NCBI RefSeq assembly: GCF_036803785.1
Contig: NZ_DAIRTR010000022.1
Coordinates: 1-30,095 of the forward strand
DNA from: Pelomicrobium sp036803785
Lineage (GTDB): Bacteria; Pseudomonadota; Gammaproteobacteria; Burkholderiales; UBA6910
DNA length: 30,095 nt
Reading direction: 5' to 3'
Numbering within the stretch: the first letter of the stretch is position 1; each line of letters opens with the position of its first letter. Positions 1-11,251 of this stretch are shown here, piece after piece. Below the pieces are notes generated by a model. That model was not told the origin of the DNA. It worked only from the letters and a program-made list of their open reading frames with translations, and did no database searches. The position numbers were made by a program, and so were the translations under genes.

Positions 1-116
1 GTCTCGGGCGGGGCGGCCGCGGGAGCGCTGGGTCCTTCTAGGCTTTGCTGGGCAAGGCCGGGCGCCGCCACCCCCAGGCAGGCGCACAGGGTAAAGAGGG
101 CAAAGAGACGCTTCAT
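1..116 (-). CDS. amtB: Ammonium transporter, N-terminal signal-peptide part (partial)
   Basis: The reverse strand opens with ATG at 116 and codes MKRLFALFTLCACLGVAAPGLA, a lysine/arginine start, a hydrophobic core and an AxA-type cleavage site, followed by an Ala/Pro-rich linker. The frame runs off the left edge after 38 codons, so no transporter domain is visible. The assignment rests on context: the start lies 9 bp after the glnK stop, and glnK-amtB is one of the most conserved bacterial gene pairs. GlnK binds and blocks the AmtB channel when nitrogen is plentiful. Many proteobacterial AmtB proteins carry a cleaved signal peptide, which fits. It would be co-transcribed with the porin and glnK from the sigma-54 promoter near 1370. 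Another exported protein cannot be excluded from this fragment alone. Confidence 0.6.
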   Translation of the reverse strand, partial: MKRLFALFTLCACLGVAAPGLAQQSLEGPSAPAAAPPE

Positions 117-125
117 GACGTTCTC

Positions 126-464
126 CTACAAAGCGTCCGCGCCGGTCTCTCCGGTGCGGATGCGGATGACTTGCTCCAGGTCGAAGACGAAGATCTTGCC
201 GTCGCCGATCTTGCCGGTGCTGGCCGATTTCTCGATGGCCTCGATCACCTGATCGAGCATCTCGGACTTGATGGCGACTTCCACCTTTACCTTGGGTAGG
301 AAGTCCACCACGTACTCCGCGCCCCGGTAGAGCTCGGTGTGTCCCTTCTGCCGTCCGAAGCCCTTGACCTCGGTGACCGTGATGCCCTGCACGCCGATGG
401 CGGACAGCGCTTCCCGCACCTCGTCGAGCTTGAATGGCTTGATGATGGCAGTGACGAATTTCAT
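126..464 (-). CDS. glnK: P-II nitrogen regulatory protein GlnK
   Basis: The 112-residue product is the normal length for a P-II trimer subunit. It starts MKFVTAIIKPFKLDEVREAL and carries the T-loop with the uridylylation tyrosine at Y51 (ELYRGAEY), the B-loop TGKIGDGKIFV near 82-92 and the C-loop IRIRTGE near 101-107. P-II proteins sense ATP/ADP and 2-oxoglutarate, are uridylylated by GlnD, and control AmtB, glutamine synthetase adenylylation and NtrB. Its place directly before amtB favours GlnK over GlnB. The gene follows the porin by about 50 bp and a purine-rich GGGGGGATCCC lies before its ATG. Regulation by NtrC and sigma-54 is inferred from sites at 1368-1493. Confidence 0.95.
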   Translation of the reverse strand: MKFVTAIIKPFKLDEVREALSAIGVQGITVTEVKGFGRQKGHTELYRGAEYVVDFLPKVKVEVAIKSEMLDQVIEAIEKSASTGKIGDGKIFVFDLEQVIRIRTGETGADAL

Positions 465-515
465 GGGATCCCCCCAGTGGGTTGTGATGACGGATGAGCC
501 ATGGGCGGGCCTGCC

Positions 516-1316
516 TCAGAAAAACTTCTGCACGTACACCACGAACTGGCTGTCGCCGATGTTCTTGCCGTTGATGGTGTAGCCGGCGTCGTTGGCGTTG
601 GTGTCGGTATAGTAGGCGCCGAGGGTCAGGTCCTTGAGCACGCCCGAGGGCACGACATAGGAGAGGCCGACCTTCCAGTCTTCGTAGCTGAAGAGGCTGT
701 CGTTGGAAGCGCCGCCGGCGTTGCGCGGGTCGGTGCCGTCGTATACCTGCTTGCCCCAGTGGGCGAAGGCGGTGAGGCCCGTCGCCCCGAGGGGCACGCT
801 TGCGGTCAAGTCCAGATACCAAGTGCCCCGGCTGTCCTGGACGGCGAAGGTCTTGTTGGCAACGCTATAGGAGTACTTCGCTGTGAACCATTTCCAGCCG
901 AGGGCGCCGTAGACTTCCTGGGTATTGCCGCGCACCCCACCGGGGGCCACGTCGCCCGGGTAGTAGTAGTAGAGATAGCCGACATCGTAGGTGAAATCGG
1001 TGGGGCCCAGGCTGCCCCGCACGCCGCCGTAGAAGTCCCACTCCAGGCTGGAGCTCGTGTACTGGCCAGCGTCGCGCAGCCAGCTGATGTTCGACGCCCA
1101 GGTGCCGAGATAAAGGCTGGCGGGGCCGAAATTGTAAGCGTAGTCGAAGCCCCCCTGCACCGCGGGGTCCTCGTTGGTCTGGGTCAGGCCGCGAAACACG
1201 TATTGGCTGAACAACCCCACGTTGCCGGTGAACGAATGGGGCGAGTCTTCCGCCAGCACTCCACCGGACACGGTGAACGCGGTTACAGCGACGGCAGCAG
1301 TGAGGGTCGGGCGCAT
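516..1316 (-). CDS. TorF-family putative porin (outer-membrane beta-barrel)
   Basis: The 266-residue protein begins MRPTLTAAVAVTAFTVSGGVLAED, a clear signal peptide with cleavage after VLA. The mature part opens with FTGNVGLFSQYVFRGLTQTN, the hallmark of the TorF/CHP02001 outer-membrane family, and continues with alternating amphipathic strands rich in Tyr and Trp. It ends in the aromatic VVYVQKFF, a typical final strand with C-terminal Phe for Bam recognition. I chose ATG 1316 because AAAGGAAACACG precedes it and the signal peptide starts there; an upstream in-frame ATG at 1379 would put a polar leader in front of the signal sequence and lies inside the predicted promoter. Family members often sit beside glnK-amtB, and a role in passage of small nitrogen compounds is inferred, not shown. 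Confidence 0.88.
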   Translation of the reverse strand: MRPTLTAAVAVTAFTVSGGVLAEDSPHSFTGNVGLFSQYVFRGLTQTNEDPAVQGGFDYAYNFGPASLYLGTWASNISWLRDAGQYTSSSLEWDFYGGVRGSLGPTDFTYDVGYLYYYYPGDVAPGGVRGNTQEVYGALGWKWFTAKYSYSVANKTFAVQDSRGTWYLDLTASVPLGATGLTAFAHWGKQVYDGTDPRNAGGASNDSLFSYEDWKVGLSYVVPSGVLKDLTLGAYYTDTNANDAGYTINGKNIGDSQFVVYVQKFF

Positions 1317-1367
1317 CGTGTTTCCTTTCTTTTGCGAAGAAGATTTCTGGAAAACCCCTGCCCGTTC

Positions 1368-1383
1368 AGCAGAATCCATGCCA
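1368..1383 (-). promoter_or_regulatory. Sigma-54 (RpoN) promoter of the porin-glnK-amtB operon
   Basis: Read on the reverse strand, the site is TGGCATGGATTCTGCT. It has the invariant GG and GC doublets with exactly ten bases between them and matches the consensus TGGCAC-N5-TTGCW except at two positions. Transcription would start near 1357, about 40 bases before the porin ATG. Two NtrC-like sites lie about 90 to 135 bases upstream of that start, the usual enhancer distance. The downstream genes are nitrogen genes normally under this control. Confidence 0.75.
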
Positions 1384-1445
1384 GATGGAAATTGCCTGCC
1401 AACTCATGGGGTTGCATGTGCGTGGCGACGGGCTGGCCCACCTTA

Positions 1446-1462
1446 TGCACCGAATCGATGCG
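1446..1462. promoter_or_regulatory. NtrC-like binding site (distal or proximal half of a tandem pair)
   Basis: TGCACC-GAATC-GATGCG matches the NtrC dyad TGCACC-N5-GGTGCA at 10 of 12 positions, with a perfect left half. Its centre is 31 bp from that of the second site at 1477-1493, which is three helical turns, so two NtrC dimers would bind one face of the DNA. It is about 97 bp upstream of the predicted sigma-54 start. Confidence 0.5.
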
Positions 1463-1476
1463 TGGTGGCGCCCGGC

Positions 1477-1493
1477 CGCACCATATTGGTGCC
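1477..1493. promoter_or_regulatory. NtrC-like binding site
   Basis: CGCACC-ATATT-GGTGCC has a perfect inner dyad GCACC/GGTGC with the correct 5-bp spacer and matches the NtrC consensus at 10 of 12 positions. It is about 128 bp upstream of the predicted transcription start of the porin-glnK-amtB operon. Paired with the site at 1446-1462 it forms a plausible enhancer. Confidence 0.6.
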
Positions 1494-1594
1494 AACGGCG
1501 GTGCTCTCTGCTCCGGTGCCAGGCTCGGCATTGCGTGGGGACCCAAGGGATGGAATAGTTGCGTCCACGAGGTCGCTCCCTAGGAATTCCGAAG

Positions 1595-1840
1595 ATGGTG
1601 AACAAAGCGCTGCTAGACGAGATTGGCTCCAGACTCAGTGAAGTGTTGGCCACGAGCCCGGCGAAAGACTTGGAGAAGAATCTGAAGGCCCTGTTGGCGA
1701 GCGTCTTTGCCCGCCTCGACCTGGTGACCCGGGAGGAGTTTGACGTGCAGCGGGAGGTGCTGGCCCGCACCCGGGAAAAGCTGGAAGCCCTGGAACGCCG
1801 GGTGGCGGCTCTGGAAGCCCGGGCGGGGGAGCAGGCGTGA
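1595..1840 (+). CDS. ubiK: UbiK-family accessory factor (BMFP/YqiC)
   Basis: The 81-residue product matches the UbiK/BMFP family in length and layout: an amphipathic N-terminal helix (MVNKALLDEIGSRLSEVL), the conserved stretch DLEKNLKALLASVFARLDLVTREEFDVQ, and a C-terminal coiled coil (EKLEALERRVAALEAR). UbiK forms trimers, binds membranes and helps the UbiJ-containing complex make ubiquinone under oxygen. The start is ATG 1595; a longer in-frame extension upstream is not conserved-looking. It diverges from the porin operon and is followed by yifB about 80 bp downstream, an arrangement commonly seen in betaproteobacteria. Confidence 0.88.
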   Translation: MVNKALLDEIGSRLSEVLATSPAKDLEKNLKALLASVFARLDLVTREEFDVQREVLARTREKLEALERRVAALEARAGEQA

Positions 1841-1919
1841 GGGTCGGTCTCGTCGGGCACTGCCTCGGCGCAGGATATGATCCCTCGCGCCCCGGGCTTT
1901 GCCTTTCCTCTCGGGGCGG

Positions 1920-3413
1920 ATGAGCGTCGCGGTACTGTATAGCCGGGCGCTTGCCGGAACCGAAGCGCCCCTGGTGACGGTGGAAGCGCACCTTGCCAAC
2001 GGGCTTCCCGGCTTCACCCTCGTGGGCTTGCCCGAGACCGAGGTGAAGGAGGCCAAGGATCGGGTGCGGGCGGCGCTCCAGAACAGCCGCTTCGAGTTTC
2101 CCAACCGCCGTATCACGGTGAACCTGGCTCCCGCCGACCTGCCCAAGGAGAGCGGCCGCTTCGACTTGCCCATCGCCCTGGGCATCCTGGCCGCCTCGGG
2201 CCAGATTCCCCGGGAGCGGCTGGCCGCGATGGAATGGGCTGGGGAGCTGGCCCTCACGGGGGAGCTGCGCCCGATCCGCGGGGCCCTGGCCATGGTGTAC
2301 GGGGCCTGCCGGGATGGACGCGGCTTCGTGCTACCGCAGGAAAGCGCCCAAGAAGCGGCTCTAGTGCGGGAGGCTTCCGTCTATGGCGCCCGCAGCCTCT
2401 TGGAGGTGTGCGCCTTTCTCCACGGCAAGCAGCCTCTGGAGCGGGCTACTGCGGCACCCCCACCCGCCGAGCCCCTCTACCCGGACATGCAGGAGGTGCG
2501 CGGCCAGGCAGCGGCCAAGCGCGCCCTGGAGATCGCCGCGGCGGGCGCCCACAGCGTTCTCATGGTGGGGCCTCCCGGCACCGGCAAAAGCATGCTGGCG
2601 GCGCGACTCCCGGGCATCCTGCCGGAGATGACTGATGACCAGGCCTTGGAGGTGGCCGCCCTCCAGTCCCTGGGCAGCCAGGGGTTTTCCCCCGCGGCGT
2701 GGAAGCGCCGGCCGTTCCGCGCGCCCCACCACACCGCCTCCGCCGTCGCCCTGGTGGGGGGTGGAAGCAATCCCCGGCCGGGAGAAATCTCCCTTGCTCT
2801 GCACGGAGTGCTGTTCCTAGACGAATTGCCCGAGTTCGACCGGAAGGTGCTGGAGGTACTGCGGGAGCCCCTGGAGTCGGGACGGGTGACTGTCTCCCGG
2901 GCCGCGCGCCAGGCGGATTTTCCCGCGCTCTTTCAGCTCGTCGCGGCCATGAACCCCTGCCCCTGCGGCTACCTGGGCCACTATAGCGGACGCTGCCGCT
3001 GCACCCCGGACCAAGTAGCCCGTTACCGGGGCCGCATCTCCGGGCCCCTCCTCGACCGCATCGACCTGCAGATCGAGGTGCCGGCCGTGGCCGAGGAAGA
3101 GCTCATGGGCCAGCCCACGGGGGAGCCCTCCCGCACCATCCGCGCTCGGGTGGAGCGGGCCTACCGGATTCAGCTTGAGCGCCAAGGCAAGCCCAACGCC
3201 CGGCTCTCGGTGCAGGAGATCGACGCTTTTTGCGTGCCCGAGCGGGAGGGGACGGCCCTGCTGCGTCAGGCCATGGCTCAGCTCAACCTCTCTGCCCGGG
3301 CCTACCACCGGGTGCTGAAGCTCGCCCGCACCATCGCCGACCTGGCAGGCACCGAGCGCATCTCGGCCGTCCATGTAGCCGAAGCCATCCAATACCGGCG
3401 CCTGCCGGGCTGA
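1920..3413 (+). CDS. comM: YifB/ComM-family Mg-chelatase-like AAA+ ATPase
   Basis: The 497-residue protein begins MSVAVLYSRALAGTEAPLVTVE, the standard YifB/ComM start, followed by an N-terminal Lon-like fold with GLPGFTLVGLPETEVKEAKDRVRAAL. The Walker A motif GPPGTGKS is at 217-224; GVLFLDELPEF carries Walker B. A cysteine cluster CPCGYLGHYSGRCRCTP follows, then sensor/lid sequence and a C-terminal helical domain ending ISAVHVAEAIQYRRLPG. ComM homologues are hexameric helicases that aid branch migration during natural transformation in Vibrio and Acinetobacter; this cell's use of it is not known. ATG 1920 was preferred over an in-frame start 21 bases earlier because it gives the family N-terminus. 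Confidence 0.93.
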   Translation: MSVAVLYSRALAGTEAPLVTVEAHLANGLPGFTLVGLPETEVKEAKDRVRAALQNSRFEFPNRRITVNLAPADLPKESGRFDLPIALGILAASGQIPRERLAAMEWAGELALTGELRPIRGALAMVYGACRDGRGFVLPQESAQEAALVREASVYGARSLLEVCAFLHGKQPLERATAAPPPAEPLYPDMQEVRGQAAAKRALEIAAAGAHSVLMVGPPGTGKSMLAARLPGILPEMTDDQALEVAALQSLGSQGFSPAAWKRRPFRAPHHTASAVALVGGGSNPRPGEISLALHGVLFLDELPEFDRKVLEVLREPLESGRVTVSRAARQADFPALFQLVAAMNPCPCGYLGHYSGRCRCTPDQVARYRGRISGPLLDRIDLQIEVPAVAEEELMGQPTGEPSRTIRARVERAYRIQLERQGKPNARLSVQEIDAFCVPEREGTALLRQAMAQLNLSARAYHRVLKLARTIADLAGTERISAVHVAEAIQYRRLPG

Positions 3414-3420
3414 GGCAGGC
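3400..3420 (+). terminator. Hairpin at the end of comM
   Basis: A 7-bp perfect stem GCCTGCC/GGCAGGC has a 7-base loop that contains the comM stop codon. No T-run follows, so an intrinsic terminator is only weakly supported. It lies 210 bp from the convergent metR 3' end; I see no gene in the stretch between. Confidence 0.3.
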
Positions 3421-3633
3421 CCTGGTCAGTGGAATCCCGCCCCCGGGCATGGCCGGCGGATCCGGCTCGCCCCGGCGCCCGCTTTTCGCTAACCGCAGCC
3501 GGACCCCCCGTTGCCTCTTTGCACCAACGGCTTGGGCCGAGCCGTCGATCGCCGCACATCCGGGAGGAGCGCTTGCGGGTTTCTCCCGGGGAGAGGGCCA
3601 CGGGGCTCGAAGCGCCTCATTCCCCCCGGAAGC

Positions 3634-4608
3634 TCACGGCCTGCGACGACGGCCCTTGGAGCGCGCCCCTGAAGAAGCTCGCTTTCCTGCAATCGGCACG
3701 ATTTCCGGCAGGCTGGCAAAGCTTACCCGCTGCACCGTGGCGAGAAAGTCCCGCATATAGGCAAGCCGGGCCCGCGCTTCCAGGGTGGCGGCGTAGAGGT
3801 TGGACCACAGACCTCCTTTCCCGATGCGCCTCGCGGCCACGTAACCCCGTTCGATGTAGCCGTGCACGCTCCAGCCCGGCAGCGCCGCGATCCCCCGGCG
3901 GCTTGCCACCAGCTGCAGAATGGCGACCGTCAGCTCGGTGGTGCGGCGGGGCGGGTGAATTCCCACGGGGGCGAGCCGATAGCGGATCAGGTCGATCATG
4001 GACTCGGGGACAGGATACGTGATCAGCGTCTCCCTGGCGAAGTCCTCGGGCGCGAGCCACTTCTTCGCCGTCAGGGGGTGGTCCTTGGCGAGCAGCGCGA
4101 AGATCTCGAAGCGAAACAGGGGATGGAAGGCGACGCCCCGCTGGCGCTTCGTTTCGGAGACGATCACCAAGTCCGCCGAGGCTTGAGGCAGCAAGGCCAC
4201 CGGATCGGGATGGAAGCCCGACACCAGGTCCAACTCCACTTCCGGCCAGCGTTCGCGAAACGCGTCCATGGAGGGCATCAGCCAATCGAAGCACGTATGG
4301 CACTCCACCGCGATGCGCAGCTGCCCGGCATCGCCCTTGACGAGCCGCGCCACGTCCTGCTCCGCCGCCTCTAGCAACTGATTCACTTCCCGGGCAAGCC
4401 GCACCAGGCGTTCCCCGGCGGGGGAGAGCCGCAAGGGATGGCTCTTGCGCTCGAACAGCGCGGTGCCGTAATGGGTTTCCAGCGTCTTCACCTGATGCGA
4501 AAGGGCCGATTGGGTGAGATGCAACCGGCTTGCCGCCGCCGACAGGCTGCCCGCTTCGGCCAGGGCCGCCAGGGTGCGCAGATGGCGCAGCTCGATTGGA
4601 GCCATCAT
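3634..4608 (-). CDS. metR: LysR-family transcriptional regulator, MetR-like
   Basis: The 324-residue protein has the LysR winged helix-turn-helix at the N-terminus (IELRHLRTLAALAEAGSL, then SQ-like recognition helix HLTQSALSHQVKTLE) and a two-lobed effector domain with AVECHTCFDWLMP near 100-112. This stretch is characteristic of MetR, which uses homocysteine as co-activator of metE and metH. It is divergently transcribed from metE with 99 bp between the starts, the classic metR-metE layout. The C-terminus ends in a basic tail (GARSKGRRRRP). Two adjacent ATG codons at 4608 and 4605 could both start it. Autoregulation is expected for the family. Confidence 0.9.
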   Translation of the reverse strand: MMAPIELRHLRTLAALAEAGSLSAAASRLHLTQSALSHQVKTLETHYGTALFERKSHPLRLSPAGERLVRLAREVNQLLEAAEQDVARLVKGDAGQLRIAVECHTCFDWLMPSMDAFRERWPEVELDLVSGFHPDPVALLPQASADLVIVSETKRQRGVAFHPLFRFEIFALLAKDHPLTAKKWLAPEDFARETLITYPVPESMIDLIRYRLAPVGIHPPRRTTELTVAILQLVASRRGIAALPGWSVHGYIERGYVAARRIGKGGLWSNLYAATLEARARLAYMRDFLATVQRVSFASLPEIVPIAGKRASSGARSKGRRRRP

Positions 4609-4620
4609 GAATCAGATTAA
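4608..4620. promoter_or_regulatory. Candidate MetR box
   Basis: TGAA-TCAGA-TTAA matches the MetR dyad TGAA-N5-TTCA at 7 of 8 positions. It touches the metR start codon and is centred about 65 bp upstream of the metE start predicted from the hexamers at 4644-4672, the usual place for a LysR activator. The surrounding 50 bp is strikingly AT-rich for this genome. Confidence 0.4.
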
Positions 4621-4643
4621 TTCTTAAAACAAAAAATATGAGT

Positions 4644-4672
4644 TTGAATAATACATCGGATGAGCCCATGAT
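4644..4672 (+). promoter_or_regulatory. Candidate metE promoter
   Basis: TTGAAT and CATGAT are separated by 17 bp; each matches the sigma-70 hexamers at 4 of 6 positions. Weak hexamers fit an activator-dependent promoter. Start would be near 4679, about 30 bases before the metE ATG. Other placements are possible. Confidence 0.3.
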
Positions 4673-4707
4673 GTTGCAGCCTTCATCTGGCGAACAGGAA
4701 TAAAACC

Positions 4708-6987
4708 ATGACCATCGCGCACACTCTGGGATACCCACGTATCGGGCACCGACGCGAGCTGAAATGGGCCCTGGAGGCCTACTGGCAGGGCGAGGCGGAT
4801 GCCTTCGAGTTGCTGGCGACAGGCCGGCGCCTACGGGAGCAGCGCTGGCGCGAGCAGCAGGCGGCCGGTATAGATCTCGTCCCGGTGGGCGACTTCGCCT
4901 GGTATGACCACGTGCTCACCATGAGCGCGCTTCTCGGGGCGGTGCCCGAGCGCTTCGGCGCCGTCGCTGGCGACGTGGGACTCGAGCTCTATTTCGCCAT
5001 GGCTCGGGGCACGGCCCAGCAACCGCCCCTGGAGATGACCAAGTGGTTCGACACCAACTACCACTACCTGGTGCCCGAATTTACCCCCACCACACGCTTT
5101 TCCCTATCATCGAGCTGGTTGTTCGACGAAGTGGCAGAGGCCCTTGCCTTGGGACTCAATCCCAAGGTCGTGCTCCTCGGCCCCCTCACTTACCTCTACC
5201 TGGGCAAGGAAAAAGCCCCTGGCTTTTCCCGGCTTTCCCTGCTGCCGCGCCTGCTCGTCACCTATCGGGAGCTCCTCGTCCAGCTCAAGGCCCGGGGGAT
5301 CGATTGGGTACAGATGGACGAGCCCGCCCTCGCCCTTGACCTGGGGGGCGAGTGGCGGGCGCGGCTCGCCGAAGCGTATCGAATCCTCGCTCCGGAGGCA
5401 CCCAAGCTGCTCATCGCCACTTACTTCGACAGCGTGGCGGATCTGGCCCAGGAGCTCACGTCCCTGCCGGTGGCCGGGTTGCACTTGGATTTGGTGCGCG
5501 CGCCCTCCCAGCTAGAAGCCTTCCTGGACGGCTATCCCGCGGACAAGATCCTTTCGTTGGGCGTGGTGGACGGACGCAACGTCTGGCGCTGCGACCTGGA
5601 TCGAGCGCTCGGGCTCCTCGAACCAGCCCATGCTCGGCTCAAAGAGCGGCTGTGGGTCGCGCCCAGCTGCTCCCTCATCCACTGTCCGGTGGATCTCGGC
5701 GAGGAGACCGGGCTCGACCCTGAGCTCAAAAGCTGGCTTGCTTTCGCCCGCCAGAAGCTCGAGGAGGTGGCGGTGTTAAAGCGCGCTCTGGTGGAAGGAA
5801 GGGGCGCAGTGGCCGAAGCCCTGGCCGCCTCCCGCGCTGCGGCCCGCAGCCGCGCTACCTCGCCCCGCATCCACGACCCGGCGGTGAAGGCGGCGCTGGC
5901 GAGCCTGCCTGCCCATGCCGACCGGCGCGCCAGCGCCTTCGCCGCGCGCTATGGCGCGCAAGCGAGGCGCTTCAAGCTACCCCTTTTCCCCACCACCACT
6001 ATCGGCTCCTTCCCCCAGACACCCGAGATCCGCAAGGCGCGCCGCGACTTGAAAACGGGAGCCTTGAGCGAAGAAGCCTACCGGGAGCGCATTCGCGCCG
6101 AAATCCGCACCGCCGTCGAGCGCCAGGAAGCCCTGGGCCTCGACGTGCTGGTCCACGGAGAAGCGGAGCGTAACGACATGGTGGAATATTTCGCTGGCGA
6201 GCTCCAGGGTTTCGCCCTCACCGCCAACGGCTGGGTGCAAAGCTACGGATCCCGCTGCGTCAAGCCCCCCATTCTCTACGGCGACGTGGCTCGACCCTGC
6301 CCCATGACCGTGGAGTGGATACGCTATGCCCAAAGTCTGACCGGCAAGCCGGTTAAGGGCATGCTCACCGGCCCGGTAACCCTTCTGCAGTGGTCTTTTG
6401 TGCGGGACGACCAGCCGCGCTCCGAAACCGCGCTCCAAATCGCCCTCGCTATCCGGCAGGAAGTGCAGGACTTGGAGCGAGCGGGAATCGGCATGATCCA
6501 GATCGATGAGCCGGCCTTCCGGGAGGGGCTGCCGCTCAAGCGCCGGCAGTGGCCGGCTTACCTGGAATGGGCGGCTCGGGCTTTCCGGGTCGCTTCCTCA
6601 GCCGTCGCTGACACGACCCAGATCCACACCCACATGTGCTATTCCGAGTTCAACGACATCCTTCCTGCCATCGCCAGCCTCGATGCCGATGTCATCACCA
6701 TCGAGACGTCGCGCTCTGGAATGGAGCTGCTTCGGGCTTTCGCCGAGTTTCGCTACCCGAACGCCATCGGCCCCGGGGTGTACGACATCCATTCGCCGCG
6801 GGTGCCCACTCAGGAAGAGATGATGGAACTGTTGGAGAAGGCGAGGGCGGTCATTCCAGACGAACGGCTGTGGGTCAACCCGGATTGCGGGCTCAAAACC
6901 CGGGGCTGGCCCGAGGTGGAGGCAGCGCTCAGGAACATGGTGGCGGCGGCGAAGGCGCTGCGTTCGAGGGCGGGCGCCGAACCGTGA
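4708..6987 (+). CDS. metE: Cobalamin-independent methionine synthase MetE
   Basis: The 759-residue enzyme is full length for MetE and transfers the methyl group of 5-methyl-tetrahydropteroyltri-glutamate to homocysteine. The N-terminal half (MTIAHTLGYPRIGHRRELKWALE) and the catalytic C-terminal barrel (LFPTTTIGSFPQTPEIRKAR) are both present. Zinc ligands are visible as H642 and C644 in HTHMCYSEF and C727 in NPDCGLKTRGW, matching H641, C643 and C726 of E. coli. ATG 4708 is preceded by AGGAA seven bases upstream. It diverges from metR and converges on the rhodanese gene, only 10 bp away. Confidence 0.97.
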   Translation: MTIAHTLGYPRIGHRRELKWALEAYWQGEADAFELLATGRRLREQRWREQQAAGIDLVPVGDFAWYDHVLTMSALLGAVPERFGAVAGDVGLELYFAMARGTAQQPPLEMTKWFDTNYHYLVPEFTPTTRFSLSSSWLFDEVAEALALGLNPKVVLLGPLTYLYLGKEKAPGFSRLSLLPRLLVTYRELLVQLKARGIDWVQMDEPALALDLGGEWRARLAEAYRILAPEAPKLLIATYFDSVADLAQELTSLPVAGLHLDLVRAPSQLEAFLDGYPADKILSLGVVDGRNVWRCDLDRALGLLEPAHARLKERLWVAPSCSLIHCPVDLGEETGLDPELKSWLAFARQKLEEVAVLKRALVEGRGAVAEALAASRAAARSRATSPRIHDPAVKAALASLPAHADRRASAFAARYGAQARRFKLPLFPTTTIGSFPQTPEIRKARRDLKTGALSEEAYRERIRAEIRTAVERQEALGLDVLVHGEAERNDMVEYFAGELQGFALTANGWVQSYGSRCVKPPILYGDVARPCPMTVEWIRYAQSLTGKPVKGMLTGPVTLLQWSFVRDDQPRSETALQIALAIRQEVQDLERAGIGMIQIDEPAFREGLPLKRRQWPAYLEWAARAFRVASSAVADTTQIHTHMCYSEFNDILPAIASLDADVITIETSRSGMELLRAFAEFRYPNAIGPGVYDIHSPRVPTQEEMMELLEKARAVIPDERLWVNPDCGLKTRGWPEVEAALRNMVAAAKALRSRAGAEP

Positions 6988-6997
6988 AGAGGCGCCT

Positions 6998-7408
6998 CTA
7001 GCACTGCTCCCAGGGCAGCCCCTCGAAGCGCCAGCCGTTCTTGGTGCTGCGATGGTGCTTCTCGTCCAGGTCCCCCTCGAAGCCGTGGGTGACGTTGTAG
7101 ACGTGTTTGAACCCCGCCTTCTCCAGGGCCGCGGCCGCTTCGGCGGAGCGGTTGCCGCTGCGGCAGATGAGGACGATGGGACGACAGGCATGGTCGGTAC
7201 CAGCCAGTTTCTTCACCTGCCCCACGAAATGGGGGTTGACTTCCCAGTCCGGACCGTCATTCCAGGAGACGTGGTGCGCCCCGACCGGGTGGCCCACGAA
7301 CAGGTACTCGATCTCGCTGCGCACGTCGATGAACAGCGCCTCCGGATGCGCCTGCAGGAATTCGTAGGCCTGCTTGGGACTGAGATGCTTCATAGCATTG
7401 GGTTTCAC
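6998..7408 (-). CDS. Single-domain rhodanese-like sulfurtransferase
   Basis: The 136-residue protein is one rhodanese domain with FIDVRSEIEYLFVGHPVGAHHV near 26-47 and the active-site loop CRSGNRS, whose cysteine accepts sulfane sulfur as a persulfide. The six-residue loop fits sulfurtransferases rather than Cdc25-type phosphatases. I chose GTG 7408 because GAGGAAAG lies upstream; an internal ATG at 7393 has no ribosome-binding site. It sits between metE and metH, divergent from metH by 125 bp. A part in sulfur supply is plausible but only inferred. There is no signal peptide, so it is likely cytoplasmic. Confidence 0.87.
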   Translation of the reverse strand: MKPNAMKHLSPKQAYEFLQAHPEALFIDVRSEIEYLFVGHPVGAHHVSWNDGPDWEVNPHFVGQVKKLAGTDHACRPIVLICRSGNRSAEAAAALEKAGFKHVYNVTHGFEGDLDEKHHRSTKNGWRFEGLPWEQC

Positions 7409-7533
7409 GAGGTCGGTCTTTCCTCGACGGGACGCCCATTATAAGCGAGCGGCAGGCCAGCGGGGCCCCGTGGGGAGCGGATATCCATGTTAGACTTAAT
7501 TTTTTTATATCGCATGCCGAGGAGATCTCCCCC

Positions 7534-11247
<3,714 letters not shown>

Positions 11248-11251
11248 CGGA

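Noticed and set aside
3560..3589. CCGGGAG/CTCCCGG inverted repeat as a metR terminator
   Set aside because: The 16-base loop is large and no T-run follows in either direction.
6988..6999. The 12-bp palindrome AGAGGCGCCTCT between metE and the rhodanese gene
   Set aside because: It has no loop and no T-run, and such short GC palindromes are expected by chance here.
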